The notes: generated from the letters alone by a model not told the origin. A DNA stretch of 9,783 bases from Planctomycetota bacterium (GCA_027622115.1 JAQBZS010000191.1:1-9783); one strand, 5' to 3'. Counted from the first letter of the stretch, positions 1-7,021 are shown. Numbers and translations are program-made.

Positions 1-394
1 GAGTGGAGTGCCCGTCCTACAACAAATCTCGGCATTCACACCCAGAAACGGGAGAACCGATGTTACTCGACTTATTCAGTGAGTAGCGGCCCGGCGATGT
101 ATCGACCAATGGCGCCCGCCTCGTCGTGCTCGTAAAGGCGAATCGGCCCGAGCGTGTTACTGAGTTGCCCAAGCAAGAAGCTGATTCCAACGGGCTTCAA
201 GCTCAAATTCACCAGCTTCGCCAAGAAGATTTAGCCTTTTGGAAAGTGCCGAGCGGATCGAACCGCTGATGTTGTCATTCGCCGTGATGCGAAATTCGGG
301 ATCCGAACGCATTCTCCGTCGCGCGCGAAGCAGGGTTTGTGAACCGCGCTGACAATCCAGGTTGCAGCTTTGACGATTCGAGCGCCGATACTGA
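1..394. other. Region without a confident gene
   Basis: No reading frame here has a good start, a ribosome binding site and a recognisable product together. The plus frame that starts at base 3 is open to a stop near 88 and could be the tail of a gene lying to the left, but it is only about 28 codons long. A minus-strand frame (72-230) looks somewhat coding and is listed separately. The longer minus frame at 157-420 overlaps the start of the SNF2 gene and shows no family features, so I treat it as chance. The region may be intergenic or may hold decayed coding sequence. Confidence 0.5.
72..230 (-). pseudogene. Possible C-terminal remnant of an unknown gene
   Basis: This minus-strand frame runs from just after a TAA at 231-233 to a TAA at 72-74, about 52 codons, and has no ATG. 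Read from a TTG at 224, it encodes a hydrophobic stretch (LVNLSLKPVGISFLLGQL) and ends in a soluble-looking tail with EHDEAGAIGRYIAG. Codon third positions are mostly G or C, as in the real genes here, which is the main reason for noting it. I do not recognise the product. It could be the end of a gene broken by a frameshift or nonsense change, or simply a chance open frame. Confidence 0.2.
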
Positions 395-399
395 TTGTC

Positions 400-403
400 G
401 GAG
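400..403 (+). promoter_or_regulatory. Ribosome binding site that decides the SNF2 start
   Basis: A GGAG lies six bases before the GTG at 410. The other in-frame starts (TTG at 395, ATG at 470) have no comparable Shine-Dalgarno sequence at the right distance, so this site favours the GTG start. Confidence 0.45.
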
Positions 404-409
404 TCCGCC

Positions 410-2377
410 GTGACGGACATTCCGCATGCGCTGGATATCGACTCAAGAGCTTCTCACCGAAATGAGCGAATGCAATCGACTGATTCAGATGCTCCTCAAG
501 CGTTGTCGTCGCACAGCCGCGTCGACCACTCGATCGCTTCGGCGCTCGCTCCGACGTCCAACCCAACTTCCGTCGGGTCGGCTCAATTTCAAATCGGTGT
601 CGAGAACGTTGAACTCTCACTGACCGCCAACGTCCATACGTCCGGCATCAACGGCGCGCTTCGCCGACTGCCGCTCGTGGAAACGCGGGCGACCGAATTG
701 TTGGTCCGCGTCCCGTATGTGCCCGTCTGGAAACCACATTGGCCGAAAGTCCGCACGGTCAACATTACCTTTCCGGAGGCCATCGAATTTCTGCCTCCAA
801 AGGCGGAACGCGCGGATGGGGAGCCGGAACCGCGCCGGATCAAGCCGCCGAAACCGCACGCCGAGGATCCGTCACAACCCAAACGAAAACCGACGCGACT
901 CAAACCACCCAGCGATGCGCTGTCGCTCGAAGACCGCCTGTTCTACGTCTTGCAGCCGCCGCTGGAATCCTGGTTGGCCGGGCAGGAATTGGTCATGCCG
1001 TTCGAGCCGTTTCCCTTCCAATACGAAGGGATCGCGTGGTTGTTTTCTCAAGGAGCCGCGCTGCTGGCCGACGAAATGGGGCTCGGCAAAACAATGCAGA
1101 CCATCACCGCGCTGCGACTGCTGCTCCGCAGCGGACACGTTCGCAGAATCTTGCTCGTGTGTCCAAAACCGTTGATTCCGAACTGGCAACGCGAATTCAA
1201 ACTGTGGGCCGAGGAACTTCCGATCGTCACGATTGAAGGCGACGGTCGGCGACGCAAGATGCAATGGCTCATGCCCGGCATCCCCATTCGCATCTGCAAC
1301 TACGAACTCATGGTCCGCGATTTCGATGCGCTCGACGACGACGAAAAACCCAAATTCGACCTCGTGGTGCTCGACGAAGCCCAACGCATCAAGAATCGAG
1401 ACTCACGCACTTCGGAAGCGGCTCGCTCGATTCCACGCAAACGAAGCTGGGCACTGACCGGCACGCCCATCGAAAACCGCGTCGAGGAAATGGCGGCGAT
1501 CTATGAGTTCATGGAAATCGTCCCGCCGCGAGGCACACCCGACATCCGGCAATTGAGCAAGTTGGCGAAAAAGTACGTGCTGCGTCGCACCAAGGACTTG
1601 GTGATGACCGATTTACCGCCGCGACTGGATCGAGACGCCTATCTCGCCCTGACCGACGCCCAAGCCTACACCTATCAAGTTGCCGAAAAAGAAGGTGTGA
1701 TTCAGCTCAACGACATGGGTGATTCAATTTCGATCCAGCACGTCTTCGAGTTGGTTCTGCGACTGAAGCAAATCGCCAACTTCGATCCGCTCACGGGCGA
1801 AAGTTCCAAAATGGATCGGCTGGTTGCGGACATGGAGGAAATCGCCGATAGCGGCGGCAAGGCGATCTTGTTCAGCCAATGGACCAAGTGCTTGGATTGG
1901 ATCGACGAGAAACTGCGGGCGCGTTTGCCGCAAGTCACGCCGTTGATCTATCACGGCGGCGTCCCCACCAAGAAACGCGAACCGATTCTCACCAAGTTCA
2001 AGGAAGACCCAGACTCGCACATTCTGCTGATGAGTTATGGGACCGGAGCCGTCGGCTTGAATTTGCAGTTTGCCGGTTATGTCTTCCTGTTCGACCGTTG
2101 GTGGAATCCCGCCGTCGAAGACCAGGCCATCAATCGCGCCCACCGGATTGGGCAAAAGAGCCCGGTGATCGTGACCAAGTTCATTTCAAAGGACACGATC
2201 GAGGAACGCATCGATCTGGTGCTACAGCAAAAACGAGACTTGTTCGACATGGTGTTGGGTGCCGGAGACACGAGCAGTGAATCGCTCAGTCTCAACGCTT
2301 CGGAGATCTTCGGGCTCTTCGATCTCAAGGCCAAGGCTGGCAAGAAGATCGGGCCGAAGAAGCACAAGGCGGCGTAA
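410..2377 (+). CDS. SNF2-family helicase-like ATPase
   Basis: This is an ATP-dependent DNA translocase of the SNF2/Rad54-like superfamily 2 group, cytoplasmic, with a likely role in remodelling protein-DNA complexes during transcription or repair. From the GTG start it has 655 residues. Lobe 1 holds motif I DEMGLGKT (221-228), motif II DEAQ (322-325) and motif III LTGTP (349-353). Lobe 2 holds ILFSQW (486-491), IYHGG (513-517), motif V GAVGLNLQFA (546-555), DRWWNPAVEDQ and the arginine-finger motif VI AINRAHRIGQ (573-582). All catalytic motifs are intact. The N-terminal 60 or so residues are low in complexity, and a Lys/Pro-rich stretch (about 142-166) precedes lobe 1. The tail is Lys-rich (KKIGPKKHKAA). 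Only about 42 residues separate motif III from LRRTK, so this is a compact bacterial form without the long insertions of eukaryotic SNF2 proteins. I see no SWIM or zinc-finger domain. It is a single gene that converges on the GH16 gene 83 bases downstream. The family call is firm; the exact start and the biological role are not. Confidence 0.93.
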   Translation: MTDIPHALDIDSRASHRNERMQSTDSDAPQALSSHSRVDHSIASALAPTSNPTSVGSAQFQIGVENVELSLTANVHTSGINGALRRLPLVETRATELLVRVPYVPVWKPHWPKVRTVNITFPEAIEFLPPKAERADGEPEPRRIKPPKPHAEDPSQPKRKPTRLKPPSDALSLEDRLFYVLQPPLESWLAGQELVMPFEPFPFQYEGIAWLFSQGAALLADEMGLGKTMQTITALRLLLRSGHVRRILLVCPKPLIPNWQREFKLWAEELPIVTIEGDGRRRKMQWLMPGIPIRICNYELMVRDFDALDDDEKPKFDLVVLDEAQRIKNRDSRTSEAARSIPRKRSWALTGTPIENRVEEMAAIYEFMEIVPPRGTPDIRQLSKLAKKYVLRRTKDLVMTDLPPRLDRDAYLALTDAQAYTYQVAEKEGVIQLNDMGDSISIQHVFELVLRLKQIANFDPLTGESSKMDRLVADMEEIADSGGKAILFSQWTKCLDWIDEKLRARLPQVTPLIYHGGVPTKKREPILTKFKEDPDSHILLMSYGTGAVGLNLQFAGYVFLFDRWWNPAVEDQAINRAHRIGQKSPVIVTKFISKDTIEERIDLVLQQKRDLFDMVLGAGDTSSESLSLNASEIFGLFDLKAKAGKKIGPKKHKAA

Positions 2378-2390
2378 GGATGCGAGGCGA

Positions 2391-2427
2391 ATTTGTCACC
2401 ATTTACTTGTCATTAGTCATTATCAAT
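2391..2427. repeat. Short heptamer repeat between convergent genes
   Basis: The 83-base gap between the SNF2 and GH16 stop codons is AT-richer than its surroundings. It contains GTCATTA twice in tandem (2409-2422; TAATGAC on the minus strand), flanked by imperfect copies (GTCACCATTTA, ATCAAT). I see no function. It may be a small, decayed intergenic simple repeat. Confidence 0.3.
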
Positions 2428-2460
2428 GTGGAAGGCTGAGGCCGCACCGGCTTAATGGGT

Positions 2461-3255
2461 TCATAACTCGGGAGTGAACTTGAAATCGGCAATGATCACT
2501 TCGATTTCAGTTCGGTCGGTTGGAGCCTTGCCCTGCATCAACCACAGATTGATCCGAGCGTTTTCGCCGCCGGGCTGAGGTATGTCCGAGCCGTTGTACG
2601 CGGTGGACGAAATCACGTCTTCCGGGACTTCGGGCGTCACGCGATGGCCGACCAAACTTTGAAACCACACGCTGTTCGGCAGCCAGTTGAACGAATGCGT
2701 GGATTGCGCGACGTTCGGTTGCGTGAAGCGAACCAAGTGGTCGGCCGCGTCCCAAGGTTGCACGACGTATTGGGCGTTGGTCGGATCGGTCGCGTTGCCC
2801 CACCGTGCAAACTCAATGTCGATCTCGCGGTGCGCGAAGGCTGGATCGTCGTGCCATGTGAACAAGCCCAGCACCACGTTCGGATCGAGATCGTCAACTC
2901 GGCTGTCAAGGTAAAAGTCGTACGCACCGTGGCCGAACGACTCTTGGCAGATCACTTCGGCCGCGTACCACTTCTTGCCTTGGCGAGTGATCTTCATGTG
3001 CAGTCGGCCGAGTTCGTCGACCCAGACGTTGTTCTCGCTGTTGGAGAAGTAGTTCGGGCCGGGGCCGACGGTGTTGTTGCTGGATTTCACCGTCCAGTTG
3101 TAGCCGGCGAAGGAAATGCTTCGTGGGCCATCGTTGTTACCACCGCCTTTACCACCGCCTTTTCCGGGCTTGGGAGCACCACCCGCAACCATCGCTGCCA
3201 AAACCACGGAAGCTGCCGCGACAAGGCTGAGCCACTTGTGAGTCGATAAGTACAT
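2461..3255 (-). CDS. Secreted GH16-like glycoside hydrolase
   Basis: Predicted extracellular beta-glucanase-type enzyme of glycoside hydrolase family 16 (concanavalin-A-like jelly roll), 264 residues. Residues 1-26 form a signal peptide: basic start, hydrophobic core LVAAASVVLAAMVA, then AGGA. A Gly/Lys-rich tract (PKPGKGGGKGGG) covers about 28-40. The catalytic signature EIDIE lies at 144-148, with E144 the expected nucleophile, D146 the helper and E148 the acid/base; it follows the form without the extra bulge residue (ExDxE). Before it, LDPNVVLGLFTWHDDPAFAHR fits the family, and after it come aromatic strands (VVQPWD, HSFNW, INLWLMQG). The catalytic domain nearly fills the mature protein, and there is no separate carbohydrate-binding module. 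The ATG at 3253-3255 is well supported by GAAGG (3262-3266) six bases upstream. The substrate cannot be read from sequence; beta-glucans or sulfated galactans are both possible. It lies downstream of the protease gene, which has its own terminator, so it probably has a separate promoter. Confidence 0.85.
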   Translation of the reverse strand: MYLSTHKWLSLVAAASVVLAAMVAGGAPKPGKGGGKGGGNNDGPRSISFAGYNWTVKSSNNTVGPGPNYFSNSENNVWVDELGRLHMKITRQGKKWYAAEVICQESFGHGAYDFYLDSRVDDLDPNVVLGLFTWHDDPAFAHREIDIEFARWGNATDPTNAQYVVQPWDAADHLVRFTQPNVAQSTHSFNWLPNSVWFQSLVGHRVTPEVPEDVISSTAYNGSDIPQPGGENARINLWLMQGKAPTDRTEIEVIIADFKFTPEL

Positions 3256-3311
3256 CGCGCACCTTCATCCGTTGTTCAGAGCGAGGAGAAGTTGTGAGAC
3301 AAATAGGACGC

Positions 3312-3342
3312 AAAAAAGGCCGGGATCATGCGACCCCGGCCT
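3312..3342 (-). terminator. Intrinsic terminator of the metalloprotease gene
   Basis: On the minus strand, AGGCCGGG and CCCGGCCT form an 8-bp perfect GC-rich stem around a 10-base loop (3317-3324 with 3335-3342), followed at once by a run of six T (3312-3317 region). It starts 13 bases past the protease stop codon, the classic position and form of a Rho-independent terminator. It also separates the protease from the downstream GH16 gene. Confidence 0.8.
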
Positions 3343-3354
3343 GGATCATTCGCA

Positions 3355-5754
3355 TCAAAGCACATTGAGTGATTCGAGCAGGGTGAGCGAATCGACGATT
3401 CCGAACAGTGCATCCAAATTCTCAGTGGCAGCATCGGACGTGTCGCCGTAGTCGGTGCGAGTGAATTTCTCCGAGTCGTCGGCCAGTTTGGAAGTGACAT
3501 CGGATTCAGCCACGCTCCAAGCAATCGTTGCCCGCACGTTGTTGACAACCGGGTCGTCTTCATCGTCGGACGCGACTTCCATCACGGAATGCGACAACAC
3601 GAGAAACGTGTCGACCGGAGCGAGTTCGCGCTCCGCAAGATTGGCGTCCGCGAAATCGTCTTGAACATCGTGACCTGCATCTTCGATTGTCACGTCGAAG
3701 CTCGACGGGCCTTCGAACCACCAACTGGGATCGGCGTGAACCATCGGACTGGCTTCGCTCGCCGACTTGTTGGGTTTGCCGCCTCCTTTTCCCTTTCCAC
3801 CACCACCGCCTTTTCCGCCACCCGAGTCATCGTCAAGAATCGTGCCGAGTGCAGCGCCATCGGCAATCGTCGCGTTCGCCGCGTTGCCCAAGTTCACGCC
3901 GAAGGTTTCGTCGCTTTCCTGAGTGTTGTCGCCAACGATGGTGACCGTGACCGTCTTCGACGTCTCGCCGGGTGCAAACGTCACAGTGCCGGCGGCCGAC
4001 TGGTAATCATTGTTCGCGGTCGTGGCCGTGCCGTCGGTTGTGGCGTAGTTCACGGTCACCGATTGGCTGGATGCCGCTGAGAGTGAGACCGTAAACGTCA
4101 TGTTCGTCAGTTGGGCTGTGTTCTTGTTTTTGCCTTTGGTGAAGAACTTACCTTCGTTCACGCTCGCGTCGCTGATCGAAATCGTCGGCAGCGGTTGGGG
4201 GTCATCATCCGTGATCGTGCCGACTCCGCTGCCATCGTTGATTGTGATTCCGTTGGGATTGCTGAGTGCGACCGAAAATGATTCTGTGCTTTCGTAGATT
4301 GAGTCATTCACCAGGTTGATCGTCACCGTAGCTGATGTCGCACCGACCGCGAATGTCGCAGTACCGCCAGCCGCCACAAAGTCCGAACCTCTAACGGCCG
4401 AGCCGTTGACCGTGGTCCAATCCACGCTTGTGGCCGTCGCCGAGGCGGCAGAAAGATTCAGCGTGAACGTGATCGAACCATCAGACTCGTTGGCGCTGGC
4501 GTCGCCGATACTCACGCTCGGGAGACCGCCGGGATCGACGATGGAACCGCTGACGGTGTACTGCCCGAGACTCGCATACTCCGAATACCCAGTCGGCGTG
4601 GACGAGCCCGGCGATCCCCAACCCGTGCCGTCCACATGCAAGAAGTATTGGCCTGCCGCCAGATTCAGCGAAAACCCGGCCGCCAATACCGTGGACTCAT
4701 TCGACGTCGCGACCAAGTTGCCGGCACCGTTGTACAAGTCCGCTCGCACATCGAGGTTCGGGCCGGGCGTGAACGGATTGATGTTTAGCGTGACCGTACC
4801 GGCTCCCGTGGTGAACGAGAACACGTCCACATCACTGGTGGTTTCGATGATGCCACTGTCGCTGACCGTCGTTCCGGACAGGCCGATGGATGACGCCGTC
4901 CCGTTCGAATTGCCGTGATCGTCGGCCCGATAACCGAAGCCGTTCCCAGGCCCGGCGGTGCCGGTGATGATGGCGAGGTCATCCGGGCCGTCGCCGTAAT
5001 TCGCGCCTGAGCCGCCGTTGTTCGAGTTGTAGTACTCGCCTTTGTCCCATTGACTGACGTTTTGGTAATAACCGACACCCATGATCGACGCCCAGCCGGT
5101 CTCGCCGCTGCCATGTCCGGAGTAGTACGACGCACCGCCGCTCAGCCCGTCATGCGAGAGCCCGAGGCTGTGGCCGACTTCGTGGCTGGCCGCTTCGGCG
5201 ATGCTCTTGCCGCCGGTCGTGAAGACCCACACCGGTGTATCGCTGCTCCAATTGAAGCTGTCGATGTAGGCGATGCCCCCCGCACCCGTGCGTTCATTCG
5301 GGTCGGTGACCATGTTGGCTTCGTTGGTCATGATGACCCGCACGCCCCACTGCGTGTCGCCCGTGCCGCTCTTGCGCAGGGCTTCTACACCGGGGTCGAC
5401 CGTCGTGACATTGACGTTAAATGGGGCGAAGTCTTCCGCCGTCCGCTTCCAGGCTTCGGTGATGCGAGCCAACTCGGTCGTGCTGAACGTCGAGGAGTTG
5501 CCGTCGATATCGTAGGCCGGTGCGACGAGCGAGGTCTGGTTGTAGTAGCTGTTCCACGAAGTGTTCTCGACCGTCTGCCCGTCGAAGTCGAGCAAAATGG
5601 TGTGATCCGCTCCCGGCAAACTGCTGAATGCCGGCACCGTGAGCAAACAACGAGTCTCAAGTGTTTCCGCGACCTGTATCACGGTCTGTCGACGACTCGC
5701 ACGACGATAATTGGAGACAAAACCGAATGAACGCTGCCAACGAAGTGTGAGCAT
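3355..5754 (-). CDS. Secreted metzincin metalloprotease with PPC and Calx-beta domains
   Basis: Large extracellular zinc protease, 799 residues from the ATG at 5752-5754. The N-terminus is basic, has no clear classical signal peptide, and carries LETRCLL (32-38), matching the LExRxLL-type motif of the planctomycete extracellular-protein domain. The protease domain (about 50-265) has HEVGHSLGLSHD, giving zinc ligands H191, H195 and H201 with catalytic E192 and a following Asp, and a later IMG (M225) that fits the Met-turn. Residues about 305-404 look like a PPC (bacterial pre-peptidase C-terminal) domain (DVDVFSFTTGAGTVTLNI). Two Calx-beta domains follow (about 411-517 and 522-644), each with a repeated E-S-x-E-(S/T)-F core and an ending of the GTI(T/L)DDD type. 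A Gly/Lys tract (about 645-663) then leads to an acidic tail of about 135 residues that I do not recognise, ending LDALFGIVDSLTLLESLNVL. An unusual Lys/Asn insert (KGKNKN) sits at the start of Calx-beta 2. GAGGGGG lies six bases before the ATG, so I prefer it to the TTG three bases earlier. It probably degrades or processes surface or environmental protein. Confidence 0.9.
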   Translation of the reverse strand: MLTLRWQRSFGFVSNYRRASRRQTVIQVAETLETRCLLTVPAFSSLPGADHTILLDFDGQTVENTSWNSYYNQTSLVAPAYDIDGNSSTFSTTELARITEAWKRTAEDFAPFNVNVTTVDPGVEALRKSGTGDTQWGVRVIMTNEANMVTDPNERTGAGGIAYIDSFNWSSDTPVWVFTTGGKSIAEAASHEVGHSLGLSHDGLSGGASYYSGHGSGETGWASIMGVGYYQNVSQWDKGEYYNSNNGGSGANYGDGPDDLAIITGTAGPGNGFGYRADDHGNSNGTASSIGLSGTTVSDSGIIETTSDVDVFSFTTGAGTVTLNINPFTPGPNLDVRADLYNGAGNLVATSNESTVLAAGFSLNLAAGQYFLHVDGTGWGSPGSSTPTGYSEYASLGQYTVSGSIVDPGGLPSVSIGDASANESDGSITFTLNLSAASATATSVDWTTVNGSAVRGSDFVAAGGTATFAVGATSATVTINLVNDSIYESTESFSVALSNPNGITINDGSGVGTITDDDPQPLPTISISDASVNEGKFFTKGKNKNTAQLTNMTFTVSLSAASSQSVTVNYATTDGTATTANNDYQSAAGTVTFAPGETSKTVTVTIVGDNTQESDETFGVNLGNAANATIADGAALGTILDDDSGGGKGGGGGKGKGGGKPNKSASEASPMVHADPSWWFEGPSSFDVTIEDAGHDVQDDFADANLAERELAPVDTFLVLSHSVMEVASDDEDDPVVNNVRATIAWSVAESDVTSKLADDSEKFTRTDYGDTSDAATENLDALFGIVDSLTLLESLNVL

Positions 5755-5760
5755 CAATAG

Positions 5761-5767
5761 CCCCCTC
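5761..5767 (-). promoter_or_regulatory. Strong ribosome binding site of the metalloprotease
   Basis: The minus strand reads GAGGGGG, then six bases, then the ATG at 5754. This spacing supports ATG 5754 over the adjacent upstream TTG at 5757. Confidence 0.55.
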
Positions 5768-5904
5768 GATCAAAGACCACGACCTGATGAAAATGACATC
5801 GACAACAACCCCTGCGATCCCGCGTCCAGGGATGTACCCATGCAAAGCTACGTCGGTAGGGAAACCTCGCAAGTGGTAATCATCAAACCGAAACATCCGC
5901 TGCC

Positions 5905-5934
5905 AAGTTTTCCAACAATTCTTGCGGAAAACTT
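5905..5934. repeat. Perfect 9-bp inverted repeat between two secreted-protein genes
   Basis: AAGTTTTCC (5905-5913) and GGAAAACTT (5926-5934) are perfect inverted copies around a 12-base spacer. The element sits about 50 bases past the stop of the PKD/HYR gene and about 150 bases before the protease start. It has an AT-rich stem and no T-run after it on either strand, so it is not a typical intrinsic terminator. It could be a weak terminator or an operator for the protease gene. Confidence 0.4.
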
Positions 5935-5985
5935 CGAATGGTTGTCCACGGCCAACCAATCAACGCTTGCACGCCCGACTCAGTA

Positions 5986-6468
5986 CTACTTGTTCTTACC
6001 CTTGCCTTTTCCGCCGCCGCCCGACTTCGGCACGACGACCACGCAACTTGTCTGGGCGGGATTGCCCTGCGTGTCGCGGACCCAGGCGGTGATGCTGTAG
6101 GTGCGACCGGAACCCTTCTTGTCGCGTTCCGCCCGGAGCAGGACCGAGCCTTCGAAGCTGGCCGTCAGTTCGTTGAAGGCGAAGTTGCCGGTCACGTCCA
6201 CGGGTGCGGAGTGTCCGTCTTGGCCGTTCGTGTCTCCGGTCGTCGTGCCATCGCTCTTGCCCGAAGCGTCATCCGGTTCGCTGCTTTCGATCTGTACGAT
6301 CAGCAACTCCAAATCTTCGGGCCGAGCACACAGGTCGGTGGCTTCGACATAGATTTCGACGAGCGTCATTTCGCTATTCGCGGGAGTCAGGCTGGCGAGG
6401 TCCGTCGTGCAAACCACTTCGGGAGCCGTCGTGTCGGTGACGGTGATGACGACATCGTCGGTGCTCAT
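5986..6468 (-). CDS. C-terminal half of the split PKD/HYR protein
   Basis: This 160-residue frame starts at ATG 6466-6468, but the open frame continues upstream for several codons (EHGA) to a stop. It has no signal peptide, and no Shine-Dalgarno sequence at a useful distance, so it is unlikely to be made alone. It contains DDVVITVTDTTAPEVVC, a second Ig-like segment with cysteines at about 20, 47 and 142, an Asp/Gly/Thr-rich loop (about 65-86), the LRAER...GRTYSIT pattern, and the Gly/Lys C-terminus (149-160). Confidence 0.55.
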   Translation of the reverse strand: MSTDDVVITVTDTTAPEVVCTTDLASLTPANSEMTLVEIYVEATDLCARPEDLELLIVQIESSEPDDASGKSDGTTTGDTNGQDGHSAPVDVTGNFAFNELTASFEGSVLLRAERDKKGSGRTYSITAWVRDTQGNPAQTSCVVVVPKSGGGGKGKGKNK

Positions 6469-7021
6469 CGCCCCATGCTCGGGTCAGAGTCACCGTGGTT
6501 ACGCCGAAGGGGAACGCCCCGATCGGAGCGCTGCTGCTTGGATCGTCCAATAGGACGCCCGACGGCGCACTCCAGAAATAGCTGATGGCATCTCCGTTGG
6601 GGTCGAATGAAAACCCGCCTTCAAGCAACACGATCGTCCCTGCCCCGTCGCACTCAACGAGTTGGTCATTGCCCGCGTTGGCGATCGGCGGATTGGTTAC
6701 CGTCACACTGGCGCTTCGAATCCCGGAGTTGTTGCCGTGTTGCAGTCGAACAGTTTCGCCGACTTGAAGTGCGCGGAACGCAGATTCGGGCTCGGTGATG
6801 ACGACGTGTTCGCCGGATGGGCAAAACAGGTTTTGAAAGTGCGTGATCGAATCGGTGCTGTCACGATAAAGATGCGCGCACGTCAAAAAGTTTTTGCTGT
6901 ACTCAACACGCACTTCGCCGTTGGCAATGGAAACGCTATGCAACTCGACCGAGTCTTGGGGGATGGCATCGCTGGAAAGCAGAATCAATACGGCAGCAAG
7001 GGACGCACATCTCGTGATCAT
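6374..7021 (-). CDS. N-terminal half of the split PKD/HYR protein
   Basis: The frame starts at ATG 7019-7021, with GGAG (7028-7031) six bases upstream; this start is preferred over an ATG 26 codons further up, because it puts the signal peptide (MITRCASLAAVLILLSSDAI) at the very start. Residues about 27-108 form a first beta-rich domain with two cysteines (C48, C67) that I do not recognise. Residues about 110-180 are the PKD-like domain. After residue 180 the frame turns into Arg/His-rich sequence (RRCRHHRHRH), which is plainly the wrong frame, and it stops at 6374. In the cell this would give a truncated secreted protein without the Gly/Lys tail. Confidence 0.6.
   Translation of the reverse strand: MITRCASLAAVLILLSSDAIPQDSVELHSVSIANGEVRVEYSKNFLTCAHLYRDSTDSITHFQNLFCPSGEHVVITEPESAFRALQVGETVRLQHGNNSGIRSASVTVTNPPIANAGNDQLVECDGAGTIVLLEGGFSFDPNGDAISYFWSAPSGVLLDDPSSSAPIGAFPFGVTTVTLTRAWGDEHRRCRHHRHRHDGSRSGLHDGPRQPDSRE

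Larger units (their letters stand above)
5986..7021 (-). pseudogene. Frameshifted secreted PKD/HYR-type surface protein
   Basis: Two minus-strand frames together read as one secreted protein of about 345 residues. The first half has a signal peptide and the start of a PKD-like Ig fold (ANAGNDQLVECDGAGTIVLLEGG ... FDPNGDAISYFWS, quoted in part), ending TTVTLT. The second half resumes as EHGAMSTDDVVITVTDTTAP, the usual end of such a domain and its link to the next HYR-like unit, then the typical LRAERDKKGSGRTYSIT pattern, and stops in a Gly/Lys tail GGGGKGKGKNK. The frames can only join between 6470 and 6484, because the second frame has a TGA at 6484-6486 and the first becomes nonsense just beyond. 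Expected family text is TLTVTDEHG; the sequence gives TLT directly followed by EHG out of frame, so about eight bases may be missing. This could be a real mutation or a sequence error. Such domains serve adhesion or surface structure and are not enzymes. Confidence 0.7.

Noticed and set aside
157..420. An 87-codon minus-strand frame overlapping the SNF2 start
   Set aside because: It has no recognisable family, has an Arg-rich composition typical of an antisense frame, and overlaps the 5' end of a well-supported gene.
410..2377. The SNF2 gene as part of a phage-defence system
   Set aside because: Known defence systems that use SNF2-type proteins have methylase, nuclease or similar partners beside them. 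Here the neighbour is an unrelated secreted glycosidase and the left side has no intact gene in the window.
2439..2453. AGGCCG-CAC-CGGCTT as a terminator between the convergent SNF2 and GH16 genes
   Set aside because: The stem has only six pairs including one G-T pair, with a three-base loop, and neither strand has a T-run after it.
5657..5959. A 100-codon minus-strand frame covering the protease leader
   Set aside because: It overlaps the start of the protease gene on the same strand in another frame and shows no domain features.
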